From: an uncultured Phycisphaerales bacterium
GTDB taxonomy: Bacteria; Planctomycetota; Phycisphaerae; WQYP01
DNA: 64,000 nucleotides
Reading direction: 5' to 3'
Assembly (NCBI GenBank): GCA_903845195.1
Contig: CAIMWO010000090.1
Location: 62,001-126,000, forward strand
Numbering within the stretch: the stretch's first letter is position 1; every line of letters begins with the position of its first letter. Below are positions 25,021 to 32,928 of this stretch, one piece after another. The translations under genes and the position numbers were made by a program. Under the pieces are notes generated by a model. The model ran no database searches. It saw nothing but the letters and a program-made list of their open reading frames with translations, and was not told the DNA's origin.

Positions 25021-27744
25021 TCACACCACCAAATTGACCATTCGGCCCTTCACGTAAATCTTCTTCTTCGGCTCCTTGCCGGCCAGATGCTTTTGCACTT
25101 CTGCATCGGCCAATGCTGCGGCTAGTGCGGTGGCCTCGTCGGCGCCGTTGGGGATGGTGATGCGTCCGCGCAGCTTTCCATTCACCTGCACCGGCACCTC
25201 AATCGTCGCGTCGATCAGCATTGCAGGATCATACTCGGGCCAGGGTAAATGACTGACACTCACTACTGTCGAATTCTGAATTCTGAATTCTGAACTCTGA
25301 ATTCGTGCATAGACTTCTTCCGCAAAGTGCGGGGCGTACGGCTCCATGATGCGAATAAGCGTGAGCGCGACCTCACGGCTGACCGATGGAGCTTTGCCGA
25401 GCACGTTGTTGAATTCCATCATCGCCGCGATGGCGGTGTTGAAGCTCAGGCGTTCGATGTCGTCGCCGACTTTCTTGATGAGCTTGTGGAGGGCGCGGCG
25501 AATCGCTTCATCCTGCGGTGCCACAACAATCTTGAGCGCGTCATTCTCATCAAACAGATTCCGCCAAACGCGCTGCAGGAAACGGTACACGCCTTCGACG
25601 CCGGCGGTCGACCACGGCTTTACCTGCTCCAGCGGGCCCATGAACATCTCGAACATCCGCAGCGAATCGGCCCCGTAATCCCGCACGACATCATCGGGAT
25701 TCACCACGTTGCCGCGGGATTTCGACATCTTCTGGCTGTCTTCGCCCAGGATCAGGCCTTGGTTGACCAGCCGGCGGAATGGCTCATCGCAGGTCACCAA
25801 CCCGCGATCGAACAGCACCTTGTGCCAGAAACGCGAGTAGAGCAGATGTAGCACGGCGTGTTCGACGCCGCCGACGTACAGATCGACACCACCAGAATTC
25901 AATTCTGAATTCTGAATTCTGAATTCTGAATTTCCCAGCCAATATTTCTCGACCGCGGGATCGACAAACGCATTCTCATTCCGCGGATCCAGGTAGCGAA
26001 TGTAATACCAGCAGCTTCCGGCCCACTGCGGCATCGTGTTCAATTCGCGGCGTGCTTTGACTGCGCCCGGCGTGCCTGGCGGAACGACGCGTGCGCTATT
26101 GTCGGCACTCACTACCACGTGAACATTCACCCATTCGGCCGCCTTGCTCAGCGGAGGATCGATCGTTCCTGTCGGCTTGAAATCCTCCAACTCCGGCAGC
26201 CGCAGCGGCAATTCGCTGTCGGCCAGGCGCACCGTCGTGCCATCTTCCAGATGCACAATCGGGAACGGCTCGCCCCAATAGCGCTGGCGGGAAAAGAGCC
26301 AGTCGCGGATTTTATAATTGATCTGCCGCTTGCCGATGCCCTTTTCTTCGAGCATCGCGGTGATCTTTGCTTTCGCCTCGGCGGTCGGAAGGCCTTCAAT
26401 CCAGGGCGAGTTGACCGCCATGCCTTCCTCGCAGAACGCCTCTTTCTGCACGTTCACTTCTTGCTTCTTGCTGCTTGCTTCCTGCTTCTTCCCCACCACC
26501 TGTACGATCGACAGTTTGAACTTGGTCGCGAACTCATAGTCGCGCTCATCGTGCGCCGGCACGGCCATGATCGCGCCTGTGCCGTAGCCCATCAGGACGT
26601 AGTCGGAGACCCAGATCGGAATCCGCTGCTCGTTCACCGGATTGATTGCGTACGTGCCGGTAAATTCTCCGGTCTTTTTCGTATCTTCCTGCCGCTCGCG
26701 GTCCGATCGCGATGCCGCCCACTTTCGATAGGCCTCTACCTTTGCCAACTGATCGGGCGTGGTAATTCCGGGCACCATCGGATGCTCTGGGGCCAGCACC
26801 ATGTAAGTGGCGCCGAACAGCGTATCCGGCCGCGTCGTAAAGACCGTGATCGTTTCGGATGTGCCATCAACTTTGAACTGGACCTCCGCCCCCTCGCTGC
26901 GGCCGATCCAATTCCGCTGCATTTCCTTCAGCGAGTCGGACCACTGCAACTGATCCAGTCCGCCGATCAGGCGCTGGGCATAGGCGGTGATGCGGAGCAT
27001 CCATTGTCGCATCGGCCGGCGCTCCACGGGAAAATGCCCTACCTCCGATTTCCCATCGATCACTTCTTCGTTGGCCAGCACGGTGCCGAGGCCTTGGCAC
27101 CAGTTCACCGGGACCTCGGCCTCATACGCCAGCCGATACCCCGCGAGCACTTTCCGCTGCTGGGTGGCATTCAAATCCCGCCAGCGTATTGCCTCGGCCA
27201 GTCCCAATTCTGAATTCTGAATTCTGAATTCTGAATTTCCCTTTTCAAACTCCTCGACCAACTCGCTGATCGGCCGCCCCTTCTGCTGCTGCTCATCAAA
27301 CCACGTGTCATAGAGCTTCAGAAAGATCCACTGCGTCCACTTGTAGTATCCCGGATCGGTCGTATCTACTTCGCGATCCCAGTCGTACGAGAAGCCCAGC
27401 GACTGCAACTGCTTGCGAAACCGATCGATATTGTTCTGCGTGAAAACGCTGGGATGTTTCTGTTCCTTGATCGCATACTGTTCGGCGGGCAGGCCGAACG
27501 CATCCCACCCCATCGGGTGCATCACATTGAAACCCTTGGCCCGTTTGTAGCGCGCGATGATGTCGGTGGCCGTGTACCCTTCCGGATGGCCCACGTGCAG
27601 TCCCTGGCCGCTGGGATAGGGGAACATATCGAGCACGTAGTACTTCGGCTTCGCCGTATCCTTCACATTCGTGGCGTAAACCTTCTTTTCGTTCCAATAC
27701 TGCTGCCATTTCTTTTCGATGGCACTGGGGTTGTAACCGGGCAT
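25021..27744 (-). CDS. leuS: Leucyl-tRNA synthetase with four low-complexity inserts
   Basis: Class I synthetase charging tRNA-Leu. The HIGH motif appears as GLHVGHPEGY near residue 52 and KMSKS near residue 672. The CP1 editing domain (TTRPDTLFGATYMVLAPEHP, GYGTGAIMAVPAHDERD) is intact. At 907 residues it is longer than typical bacterial LeuRS. Much of the excess is four inserts: NSEFRIQNSEL near 168-180 and 603-616, SSEFRIQNS near 813-824, and KKQEASSKKQE near 416-428, all coded by tandem heptamers. The second sits between YWL and VDLYVGG, normally a tight conserved stretch of the catalytic domain. No frameshift is seen, so the gene looks functional. GGAG 6 bases before ATG supports the start. 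Confidence 0.95.
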   Translation of the reverse strand: MPGYNPSAIEKKWQQYWNEKKVYATNVKDTAKPKYYVLDMFPYPSGQGLHVGHPEGYTATDIIARYKRAKGFNVMHPMGWDAFGLPAEQYAIKEQKHPSVFTQNNIDRFRKQLQSLGFSYDWDREVDTTDPGYYKWTQWIFLKLYDTWFDEQQQKGRPISELVEEFEKGNSEFRIQNSELGLAEAIRWRDLNATQQRKVLAGYRLAYEAEVPVNWCQGLGTVLANEEVIDGKSEVGHFPVERRPMRQWMLRITAYAQRLIGGLDQLQWSDSLKEMQRNWIGRSEGAEVQFKVDGTSETITVFTTRPDTLFGATYMVLAPEHPMVPGITTPDQLAKVEAYRKWAASRSDRERQEDTKKTGEFTGTYAINPVNEQRIPIWVSDYVLMGYGTGAIMAVPAHDERDYEFATKFKLSIVQVVGKKQEASSKKQEVNVQKEAFCEEGMAVNSPWIEGLPTAEAKAKITAMLEEKGIGKRQINYKIRDWLFSRQRYWGEPFPIVHLEDGTTVRLADSELPLRLPELEDFKPTGTIDPPLSKAAEWVNVHVVVSADNSARVVPPGTPGAVKARRELNTMPQWAGSCWYYIRYLDPRNENAFVDPAVEKYWLGNSEFRIQNSELNSGGVDLYVGGVEHAVLHLLYSRFWHKVLFDRGLVTCDEPFRRLVNQGLILGEDSQKMSKSRGNVVNPDDVVRDYGADSLRMFEMFMGPLEQVKPWSTAGVEGVYRFLQRVWRNLFDENDALKIVVAPQDEAIRRALHKLIKKVGDDIERLSFNTAIAAMMEFNNVLGKAPSVSREVALTLIRIMEPYAPHFAEEVYARIQSSEFRIQNSTVVSVSHLPWPEYDPAMLIDATIEVPVQVNGKLRGRITIPNGADEATALAAALADAEVQKHLAGKEPKKKIYVKGRMVNLVV
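25271..25305 (-). repeat. GAATTCT heptamer insert in leuS (third)
   Basis: About five GAATTCT-type heptamers, one degenerate (GAACTCT). Translated in frame as SSEFRIQNS in the anticodon-binding part of LeuRS. Confidence 0.9.
25895..25934 (-). repeat. GAATTCT heptamer insert in leuS (second)
   Basis: Tandem GAATTCT copies translated as NSEFRIQNSELNS. It interrupts the catalytic-domain stretch that normally reads YWLPVDLYVGG in LeuRS. Confidence 0.92.
26457..26492 (-). repeat. TTCTTGC-type heptamer insert in leuS
   Basis: On the + strand a run of TTCTTGC, TTCTTGC, TGCTTGC, TTCCTGC and TTCTTCC. It encodes KKQEASSKKQE in a variable loop at the end of the CP1 editing domain. The same TTCTTGC unit recurs twice after apaG. 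Confidence 0.85.
27206..27240 (-). repeat. GAATTCT heptamer insert in leuS (first)
   Basis: Tandem GAATTCT copies translated as GNSEFRIQNSEL between the FEK helix and GLAEAIRW, ahead of the CP1 region. Confidence 0.92.
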
Positions 27745-28169
27745 AAAGCACTCCGACCGTGGTGAGGTGAGGGAAAAGCAAACCGTTAACGATAATTCCA
27801 GATTTCTGATGCGGCAAGGATTCGGGTGAGCCCTGCAGGCTCCCCGCAGCCCTCAAGTTCATTGAGGGTCAAAGTCGAAACGGCTGGAAGATCGACTGCA
27901 CCGTCATCATGCCCCGCAGTATACCGTCCTGGGTTTCTCCCGTCACCCCCGCTCACGGCACCGCAAAATCGGACACAGCGTCTCCATCCCACCCCTCCCC
28001 GGCCTGCGCCTCCAAAAGCCATCGCGACTTTCTCCTGTAATCCGGCAACCCGAATAACCGCAAAAATGTGCGAACTCTGGACCCGAATGACGCGTAGTGG
28101 AGAGAACATGTGAACGCGTCGGATCAAGGAATCGCGTGTTTTTTCGCAGTATTTGTGAGAGATTTCACC
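27745..28169. other. Intergenic region between divergent leuS and DUF4405-like gene
   Basis: No convincing gene is seen in these 425 bases; the possible reading frames have no recognisable homology or ribosome site. Two small hairpins stand close together: GAGCC-ctgca-GGCTC at about 27828-27842 and CCCTCAA-gttca-TTGAGGG at 27850-27868. They lie in the leader of leuS. I looked for T-box features (specifier loop, conserved antiterminator bulge) and do not see them. Promoters for both divergent genes must lie here but none matches consensus well. Confidence 0.5.
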
Positions 28170-28541
28170 ATGAAAGCTTTGGCCCTCAGAGTCAGTAACG
28201 TACTGCTTTACCTGGTTTCATGCAGTCTGGCCGCCACTGGCCTGCTGCTGGAATTCCGTATGGAAGGGCGTGGCAGCGCCGCCGTCTGGGGAATACCGCG
28301 CCATGAGTGGACGGAACTGCACCTGATCATCGCACTGGTATTCCTGGCGCTGGCGGTGCTGCACGTTGCGCTCAATTGGAACTGGATCAAAGGGCTTTTC
28401 CATGGACCCCGACGCTGGGCGTTTCTGGCCGCGGGTTGCGCCGGCTTGATCCTTTTTACGGCAATCCTCGCGGGACCATCCGGACCTTCTGGTTCCCAGG
28501 GCCCCTTGCGCGAGCAACACCACGGATTGGCTGAAGATTGA
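28170..28541 (+). CDS. DUF4405-like small membrane protein
   Basis: A 123-residue protein with three hydrophobic segments: LYLVSCSLAATGLLLEF, LIIALVFLALAVLHVALNW, and AFLAAGCAGLILFTAIL. The HEWTELHLIIALVFLALAVLHVALNWNWIKGLF stretch, with spaced His residues on two helices, resembles DUF4405 and cytochrome b561-like heme-binding proteins. Heme binding is possible but only inferred. ATG 28170 is preferred over the in-frame start at 28110, which adds a non-homologous leader. It heads a short run of small stress or envelope genes. Confidence 0.65.
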   Translation: MKALALRVSNVLLYLVSCSLAATGLLLEFRMEGRGSAAVWGIPRHEWTELHLIIALVFLALAVLHVALNWNWIKGLFHGPRRWAFLAAGCAGLILFTAILAGPSGPSGSQGPLREQHHGLAED

Positions 28542-28587
28542 TCTGACGTATTCATCGGAAATTGTTCCACCACACACAGGAGGCATC

Positions 28588-28887
28588 ATGAAAATCCAAA
28601 TCACGACGCAGCGGATCGTGCTACGGCGCCTGCTACGCACCTTCATCGAGGATCACGTCATGTCCTCACTCCGGCAATTCATCGCGGACATCACGCTGGC
28701 GCACGTGGAGCTTTCCGATCGCAACGGACGCCGAGGCGGAGGCGACAAACGTTGCCGCATCCGTATTGTTCCCAAAATCGGCGACGCGATTGTCGTGGAA
28801 GACACCGAAGCCAATCCGAAGCGCGCCATCCGGCAGGCGGCCCTCTTGGCGCAAGTGGCGATCAAACGCCAATTGCGCCTGGCCTAA
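28588..28887 (+). CDS. HPF/RaiA-like ribosome-associated protein
   Basis: A 99-residue protein that looks like a short hibernation-promoting factor. The pattern VELSDRNGRRGGGDKRCRIRIVPKIG followed by VVEDTEANPKRAIRQAALLAQVAIKRQL resembles HPF/RaiA proteins, which bind the 30S subunit in stationary phase. It lacks the C-terminal dimerisation domain of long HPFs. AGGAGG at 28578-28583 stands just before ATG 28588. Ribosome binding is inferred from the motif alone. Confidence 0.7.
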   Translation: MKIQITTQRIVLRRLLRTFIEDHVMSSLRQFIADITLAHVELSDRNGRRGGGDKRCRIRIVPKIGDAIVVEDTEANPKRAIRQAALLAQVAIKRQLRLA

Positions 28888-28910
28888 TTTGACCCCCGCC
28901 GGAGAGAACC

Positions 28911-29330
28911 ATGATTGGCTGGCTCGTTCACAACGTATGGTGGCTCACCGCTGGTTCCATCATCCTGTCGGTCTCGGGCCTGTTCGTCGGGCTGATGGTT
29001 GTTCTCAGGTTGCCTGCCGACTATTTCCTGCACGACACCCGGCAACCGGTACTTGCCTCGAGCAGGCATCCGCTCCTGCGTATCCTGCTCCTAGTGCTCA
29101 AGAACATTGCGGGCGTGCTAATGCTGATCCTGGGCATCATCATGGCCGTTCCGATGATCCCCGGCCCCGGTCTCATTTTCATGCTAATGGCCGTCTCGCT
29201 GCTCGACATTCCCGGAAAATATGCCGCCGAACGCTACTTGATCCACAGACCGTTCGTGCTGCATTCCATCAACACCCTGCGCACCCGCTGGAACCGTCCA
29301 CCCCTTGCCGCCCCCAAAAAAACCGCCTGA
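28911..29330 (+). CDS. PGPGW-like transmembrane protein
   Basis: A 139-residue protein with an N-terminal helix (WWLTAGSIILSVSGLFVGLMVVL) and a pair of helices around VLKNIAGVLMLILGIIMAVPMIPGPGLIFMLMAVSLLDIPGK. The MIPGPGLIF core and following DIPGKYAAERYL match PGPGW-type putative membrane proteins of unknown function. It ends with a basic tail. It follows the HPF-like gene by 23 bases and likely shares its message. Confidence 0.65.
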   Translation: MIGWLVHNVWWLTAGSIILSVSGLFVGLMVVLRLPADYFLHDTRQPVLASSRHPLLRILLLVLKNIAGVLMLILGIIMAVPMIPGPGLIFMLMAVSLLDIPGKYAAERYLIHRPFVLHSINTLRTRWNRPPLAAPKKTA

Positions 29331-29387
29331 TTCCCCGCCCCACCACTCATCCGCCTTGCCGCATGTTCACCAGTGGCGTACACTTAT

Positions 29388-31034
29388 ATGACTATGACTG
29401 AAAACCCCCAGAATTCGTTTACTCCTCCCACGTCACACTCTTCTCCGGCCTCTCAAGGTGCTCCAAGCTCCCATAGCAGCCCTGCAGGTGGCCCCTATTC
29501 GCAGCGAAATCGCGGAAGGCACGGCGGCGGTGGCGGCGGACGCAACCGCGGACGCGGGCAACGCCCCATGATGCAGCCCTCCGCACCAGCGCCGATGCGC
29601 GCCGATGGCACGATCGACCCCTCGGAAGACCAAAGCCTGGATACCCCGCATAATCTTTCGCATATCGCGGTGCCCATTCCCCACCACACGAAGATCGAAC
29701 TCCCCCAGGCATTTGCCGCCTTGGGTCTGGAGACTTCGCTCCTTTATGCCTTGGCGGACATCCACTTCCATACTCCCTCGGAAATTCAGGAAAAGTTGAT
29801 TCCCGTCGCCCTTGCCGGCACTGATGTCCTCGGCCAGGCGCGTACCGGCACTGGAAAAACGGCCGCCTTCGGCCTGCCCATCCTCCAGAAGCTCGATTTG
29901 AATGTGCCCTTCCAGGCGATCGTCGTCGTCCCGACGCGCGAACTGGCCGTGCAGGTCGAAGCCGAAATGGTGCGTTTCGCCAAGCACAAGCCCGTCCGCT
30001 TCGGCCTCTGCTATGGTGGGACGAAAATCTCCGGCCAGCTCAAACTGCTCGGCCGGCAACCGCACGTGATCGTCGGCACGCCCGGGCGCATCATCGATCT
30101 GATGGATCGCGGCGTTCTTCCGCTCAACAACATGCGTTTTGTCGTCTGCGATGAAGTGGACCGCATGTTCGACATCGGTTTCCGCGACGACATCCGCAAA
30201 ATCCTGGCCGGCTGCACCGCCCCGCACCAGACCATGTTCGTGTCCGCAACGATCAGCGACGACATCGAGCGCATGGTTCACAGGCACATGACCAATCCCA
30301 CGCGGATCTTCACGACGAACAAGGAAGAGCAACTCACAGTTGCTGCGGCCACGCAATACGTCGTCGCCGTGAATCCGTGGGACAAACAGCGTGCGATCAA
30401 GATGCTTCTCCGGCAGGAAAAGCCGACGCTGGCGCTCATTTTCTGCCGCACCAAGCGCAGTGTTGATAAAGTTGCCGCGGGACTCAGCCAGGACGGCATC
30501 GCCGCTTCGCCGATTCACGGCGATCTCATGCAGAATAAGCGTGAACGGGTCATGCGCGGTTTCAAGACGGGAAAGATTCACGTGCTGGTCGCGACCGACC
30601 TCGCCAGCCGCGGCATCGATGTCCACGAAATCACGCACGTGGTCAATTACGACATCCCGGAAGACCCGGAAGTGTACGTGCACCGCGTCGGCCGCACGGC
30701 ACGCATGGGCGCTACCGGCAAGGCCTTCACCTTCGTCGCGCACGGCCAGGGTCAATTGCAGACGGAAATTGAAAAACTGATCAACCAGTTGCTAGAAGAA
30801 TACAAGATTGAAGCCTTCAAGCCTTCACCCGAACCCGCCCGCCGGCATCATGAAGACGGCGATGACCACGGTTCTGGGCACAATGCGGAAGCGGCTGCCC
30901 CCGCGGCACAGACGCCCACCGAACCCGCCAAACCCATCGTCGAAGGATATCAGCCGACGGGATTTGGTGAAGTGCAACCGAGCGCGTCGGTACGTCCGCT
31001 CACCGGCAAATTCTACAAGAAGCGCCGCCGGTAA
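29388..31034 (+). CDS. DEAD-box-type ATP-dependent RNA helicase (RhlE-like)
   Basis: An RNA helicase of superfamily 2. A Gly/Arg/Pro-rich N-terminal extension of about 100 residues precedes the core. Motifs in order: Q motif with LYALADIHFHTPSEIQEKLIP, motif I ARTGTGKTAAF, Ia PTRELAVQ, Ib TPGR, motif II DEVD in place of DEAD, motif III SAT, motif IV LIFCRTKRSVD, motif V ATDLASRGIDV and motif VI HRVGRTARMG. The C-terminal tail after residue 470 is acidic then Lys/Arg-rich. Start is uncertain: ATG 29388 or 29394, or GTG 29373, all without a clear ribosome site. Confidence 0.92.
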   Translation: MTMTENPQNSFTPPTSHSSPASQGAPSSHSSPAGGPYSQRNRGRHGGGGGGRNRGRGQRPMMQPSAPAPMRADGTIDPSEDQSLDTPHNLSHIAVPIPHHTKIELPQAFAALGLETSLLYALADIHFHTPSEIQEKLIPVALAGTDVLGQARTGTGKTAAFGLPILQKLDLNVPFQAIVVVPTRELAVQVEAEMVRFAKHKPVRFGLCYGGTKISGQLKLLGRQPHVIVGTPGRIIDLMDRGVLPLNNMRFVVCDEVDRMFDIGFRDDIRKILAGCTAPHQTMFVSATISDDIERMVHRHMTNPTRIFTTNKEEQLTVAAATQYVVAVNPWDKQRAIKMLLRQEKPTLALIFCRTKRSVDKVAAGLSQDGIAASPIHGDLMQNKRERVMRGFKTGKIHVLVATDLASRGIDVHEITHVVNYDIPEDPEVYVHRVGRTARMGATGKAFTFVAHGQGQLQTEIEKLINQLLEEYKIEAFKPSPEPARRHHEDGDDHGSGHNAEAAAPAAQTPTEPAKPIVEGYQPTGFGEVQPSASVRPLTGKFYKKRRR

Positions 31035-31056
31035 GCGTCCGTCAAAAAATCATCCG

Positions 31057-31635
31057 TTAATTGTGCGGCGCATTACCTTGGCGCCACCGGCCATCCGTCG
31101 GATCGTCGGCGTGCGCCCCGGCTTCGGCCGGTTGCGCGGAAGGTTTGCCGGAAACGCCTTCGATCCACGCGTGGATCACCTGCATCACATCCACCTTGGA
31201 AAGCAGCAGCGTCAACGCTTCAATAACCACAATTTTAAGCAGGCGATCAATCCGGCCTTGCGGATGTTCTTCGGGGATCGGCTTTTCTGATGAAGATTTG
31301 TGGCTGTGACCGTTATTTGTATGCGGCGCGAGCCACTTTTCGGCACCAGGAATAACTTTCGCCACCGCCTCAAAGAACCACGAATGATTACGCGTCTCGG
31401 CAGGCGAATCCTTGGCCTGTTCATCCCGAACGACGATGAAGCGCGGCGAGCGCCGCGGGACAATCAAATAGCCCACAGCCGCCGCCACGCTCATCGCCGC
31501 TATGGGATGCGCGCGTACTAACTGCGCCGGAGCCAGATTTCTCTTAGTCCGGCAGAACGCGTCATGGAGGTTCTTGACCTCACTTGAATGCTCATCTTCC
31601 AGTTCCTGAAGTTGTCTTCGAAGGCCGATCATCAA
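31057..31635 (-). CDS. Hypothetical protein, last gene of YqjD/YqjE-like cluster
   Basis: A 192-residue protein. It starts with a charged helix (LRRQLQELEDEHSSEVKNLHDAF) and has a short hydrophobic stretch VRAHPIAAMSVAAAVGYLIVPRRSPRF that resembles the C-terminal anchor of DUF883/YqjD proteins. The remainder is a low-complexity polar region and a helix (LLKIVVIEALTLLLSKVDVMQVIHAW). It overlaps the upstream gene by ATGA. Position and partial pattern suggest a counterpart of YqjK, but the sequence alone does not prove it. Confidence 0.55.
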   Translation of the reverse strand: MMIGLRRQLQELEDEHSSEVKNLHDAFCRTKRNLAPAQLVRAHPIAAMSVAAAVGYLIVPRRSPRFIVVRDEQAKDSPAETRNHSWFFEAVAKVIPGAEKWLAPHTNNGHSHKSSSEKPIPEEHPQGRIDRLLKIVVIEALTLLLSKVDVMQVIHAWIEGVSGKPSAQPAEAGAHADDPTDGRWRQGNAPHN

Positions 31636-32129
31636 TTGCTCTCCGGTTTGGCGTCTTCATGCGTTGCTGAGGTTGGGGGTTTTTTGTCCCGCGTATCTTT
31701 GGCGGAGAGCCAGTGAACGCCGATGAACGCCAGCACCGCCGCTACGATCGCGTGGACGCCGCCGAAAATGAGGAAGGCCCATGCGGTGGGGATGCCGACG
31801 AAGTCCGTTAACACGCGAAACAGGCCGATGTAGAGGAAGACGATCGCCAGGACGCCGACGAGCAGGGCCACGATCCAAAGCGTTGCAAAGAGGGCCAGCC
31901 GCAATGCCGTGAGTTTGGCGCGGGTCAGCCAGATGCGATAGCGGATATCGACCAGGCGCAGAAGCGACTGGACGATTGCCTTAATGCCGAGCCCTTCGGC
32001 CGCATCGTCGGGAGTTGGCATCTTGGCGTCTGCGGGGGCGGAGGGCTGCACTTCGTGCGTAGACGCACCACCGTCCGGAGCATTTGGCTCGGAGAGGGGA
32101 TTGGCAGTCGGATCGGATGTCTGATCCAT
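31632..32129 (-). CDS. Phage-holin-family (YqjE-like) membrane protein
   Basis: A protein of about 165 residues with a disordered acidic/Pro N-terminus, then a helix LLRLVDIRYRIWLTRAKLTALRLALFATLWIVALLVGVLAIVFLYIGLF and a second hydrophobic hairpin (AWAFLIFGGVHAIVAAVLAFIGVHWL). The order, a helix-rich region then two transmembrane pairs, fits the YqjE / phage holin family (Actinobacterial Holin-X), which in enterobacteria lies beside YqjD. ATG 32129 is preferred; the longer frame to 32225 has an unlikely Cys/Tyr-rich leader. It lies between a DUF883-like gene and a third small gene. Confidence 0.7.
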   Translation of the reverse strand: MDQTSDPTANPLSEPNAPDGGASTHEVQPSAPADAKMPTPDDAAEGLGIKAIVQSLLRLVDIRYRIWLTRAKLTALRLALFATLWIVALLVGVLAIVFLYIGLFRVLTDFVGIPTAWAFLIFGGVHAIVAAVLAFIGVHWLSAKDTRDKKPPTSATHEDAKPESN

Positions 32130-32253
32130 AGTAGTCCCACAGTACCCGCAGCGCACGGCGTAATACGCCCACGTGGCGCAAGACGGCACGTGCGACGACT
32201 CACCAGCATACAGCGCCGCCATCAATACAGGGAATGCACGGCGCCGGCGGCGC

Positions 32254-32559
32254 TCAGCGACGCTTGATGAGCAGGCCGGCGATCAAACCAACACCGGCCG
32301 CTATCGCCAGCGACTTGTACGGATTCCGCCGCACGAAACCGGTCACCGCCTCATTGGCGTTGCCCGCCTTCTCCTTGGCATCGTGGGCCCAGTCCACGGC
32401 ATGCCCACGAAGGTCTGACATGCGGCCCGAAGCATAGCGCTTCGCCTCGCCCGCCAGATCCGCCACGGCTTCCTTGGCCGCGACCACCTTCTGCTTCAGT
32501 GCCTCCCGTTCCGAAGACGAGGTTGACACTCCACCCAACGTACTGTTCATCTCGGTCAT
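32254..32559 (-). CDS. DUF883 (YqjD/ElaB-like) membrane-anchored protein
   Basis: A 101-residue protein. The middle is an amphipathic helix (EREALKQKVVAAKEAVADLAGEAKRYASGRM), and the C-terminus ends with VRRNPYKSLAIAAGVGLIAGLLIKRR, the typical inner-membrane anchor of the YqjD/ElaB family; those bind ribosomes in stationary phase in E. coli. AAGGAGAT just before ATG 32559 sets the start. It is the first gene of a YqjD-YqjE-like trio, and the HPF-like gene lies 3.4 kb away. Confidence 0.83.
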   Translation of the reverse strand: MTEMNSTLGGVSTSSSEREALKQKVVAAKEAVADLAGEAKRYASGRMSDLRGHAVDWAHDAKEKAGNANEAVTGFVRRNPYKSLAIAAGVGLIAGLLIKRR

Positions 32560-32928
32560 GACGATCTCCTTGTCCCATGCAAGAAACGCCCGCACACCGC
32601 GACGCTTGTAAACAACCAAAAGAAATGCAAGTAGCCCCTACAAAGAACTATTGGCCCGAAATGGCTTCAAGGCAAGTGGTATCTCTGATTTTTCAAATAT
32701 TTTTTTCAGCAGGCGTGGGAAGCCCGTAACGGAGTGCAGTGGATTCCTAGCACGGCGAATACTGGATATCGGTATCCCTACGGGATTTCGGGGCAGAAAT
32801 GAGCGGACCAAGATTCCCATTCAATGCACGCCATCGCTATCTGCCTCCGGCATAGGAGCCGCGACAATGTTTCGCGGCGCAGAACTTCGCGGTATCCTAC
32901 CCCGGCTGAAAAGACTGGAGATTTCATC
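32560..32928. other. Gap without a convincing gene
   Basis: These 369 bases between the divergent DUF883 and homoserine dehydrogenase genes hold no gene I can support. The stretch around 32640-32780 is clearly lower in GC than its surroundings and contains short open frames without ribosome sites. It may be the remnant of a transferred or decayed sequence. Promoters for both neighbours are expected here; none is clear. Confidence 0.45.

Noticed and set aside
25021-27744. leuS as a pseudogene because of its inserts
   Set aside because: All inserts keep the frame, HIGH and KMSKS motifs and the editing domain are intact, and there is no internal stop.
27745-27930. Possible T-box leader of leuS
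   Set aside because: Two hairpins are present, but neither the conserved antiterminator sequence nor a specifier loop with a Leu codon could be identified.
27786-28127. Open frames in both directions upstream of leuS (113 and 95 codons)
   Set aside because: No ribosome site, low-complexity or repeat-like residues, no recognisable family; they look like chance frames in a GC-rich gap.
32640-32820. Remnant of a transposase in the low-GC gap
   Set aside because: Short frames show no catalytic motif and no terminal inverted repeats or target duplication could be found.
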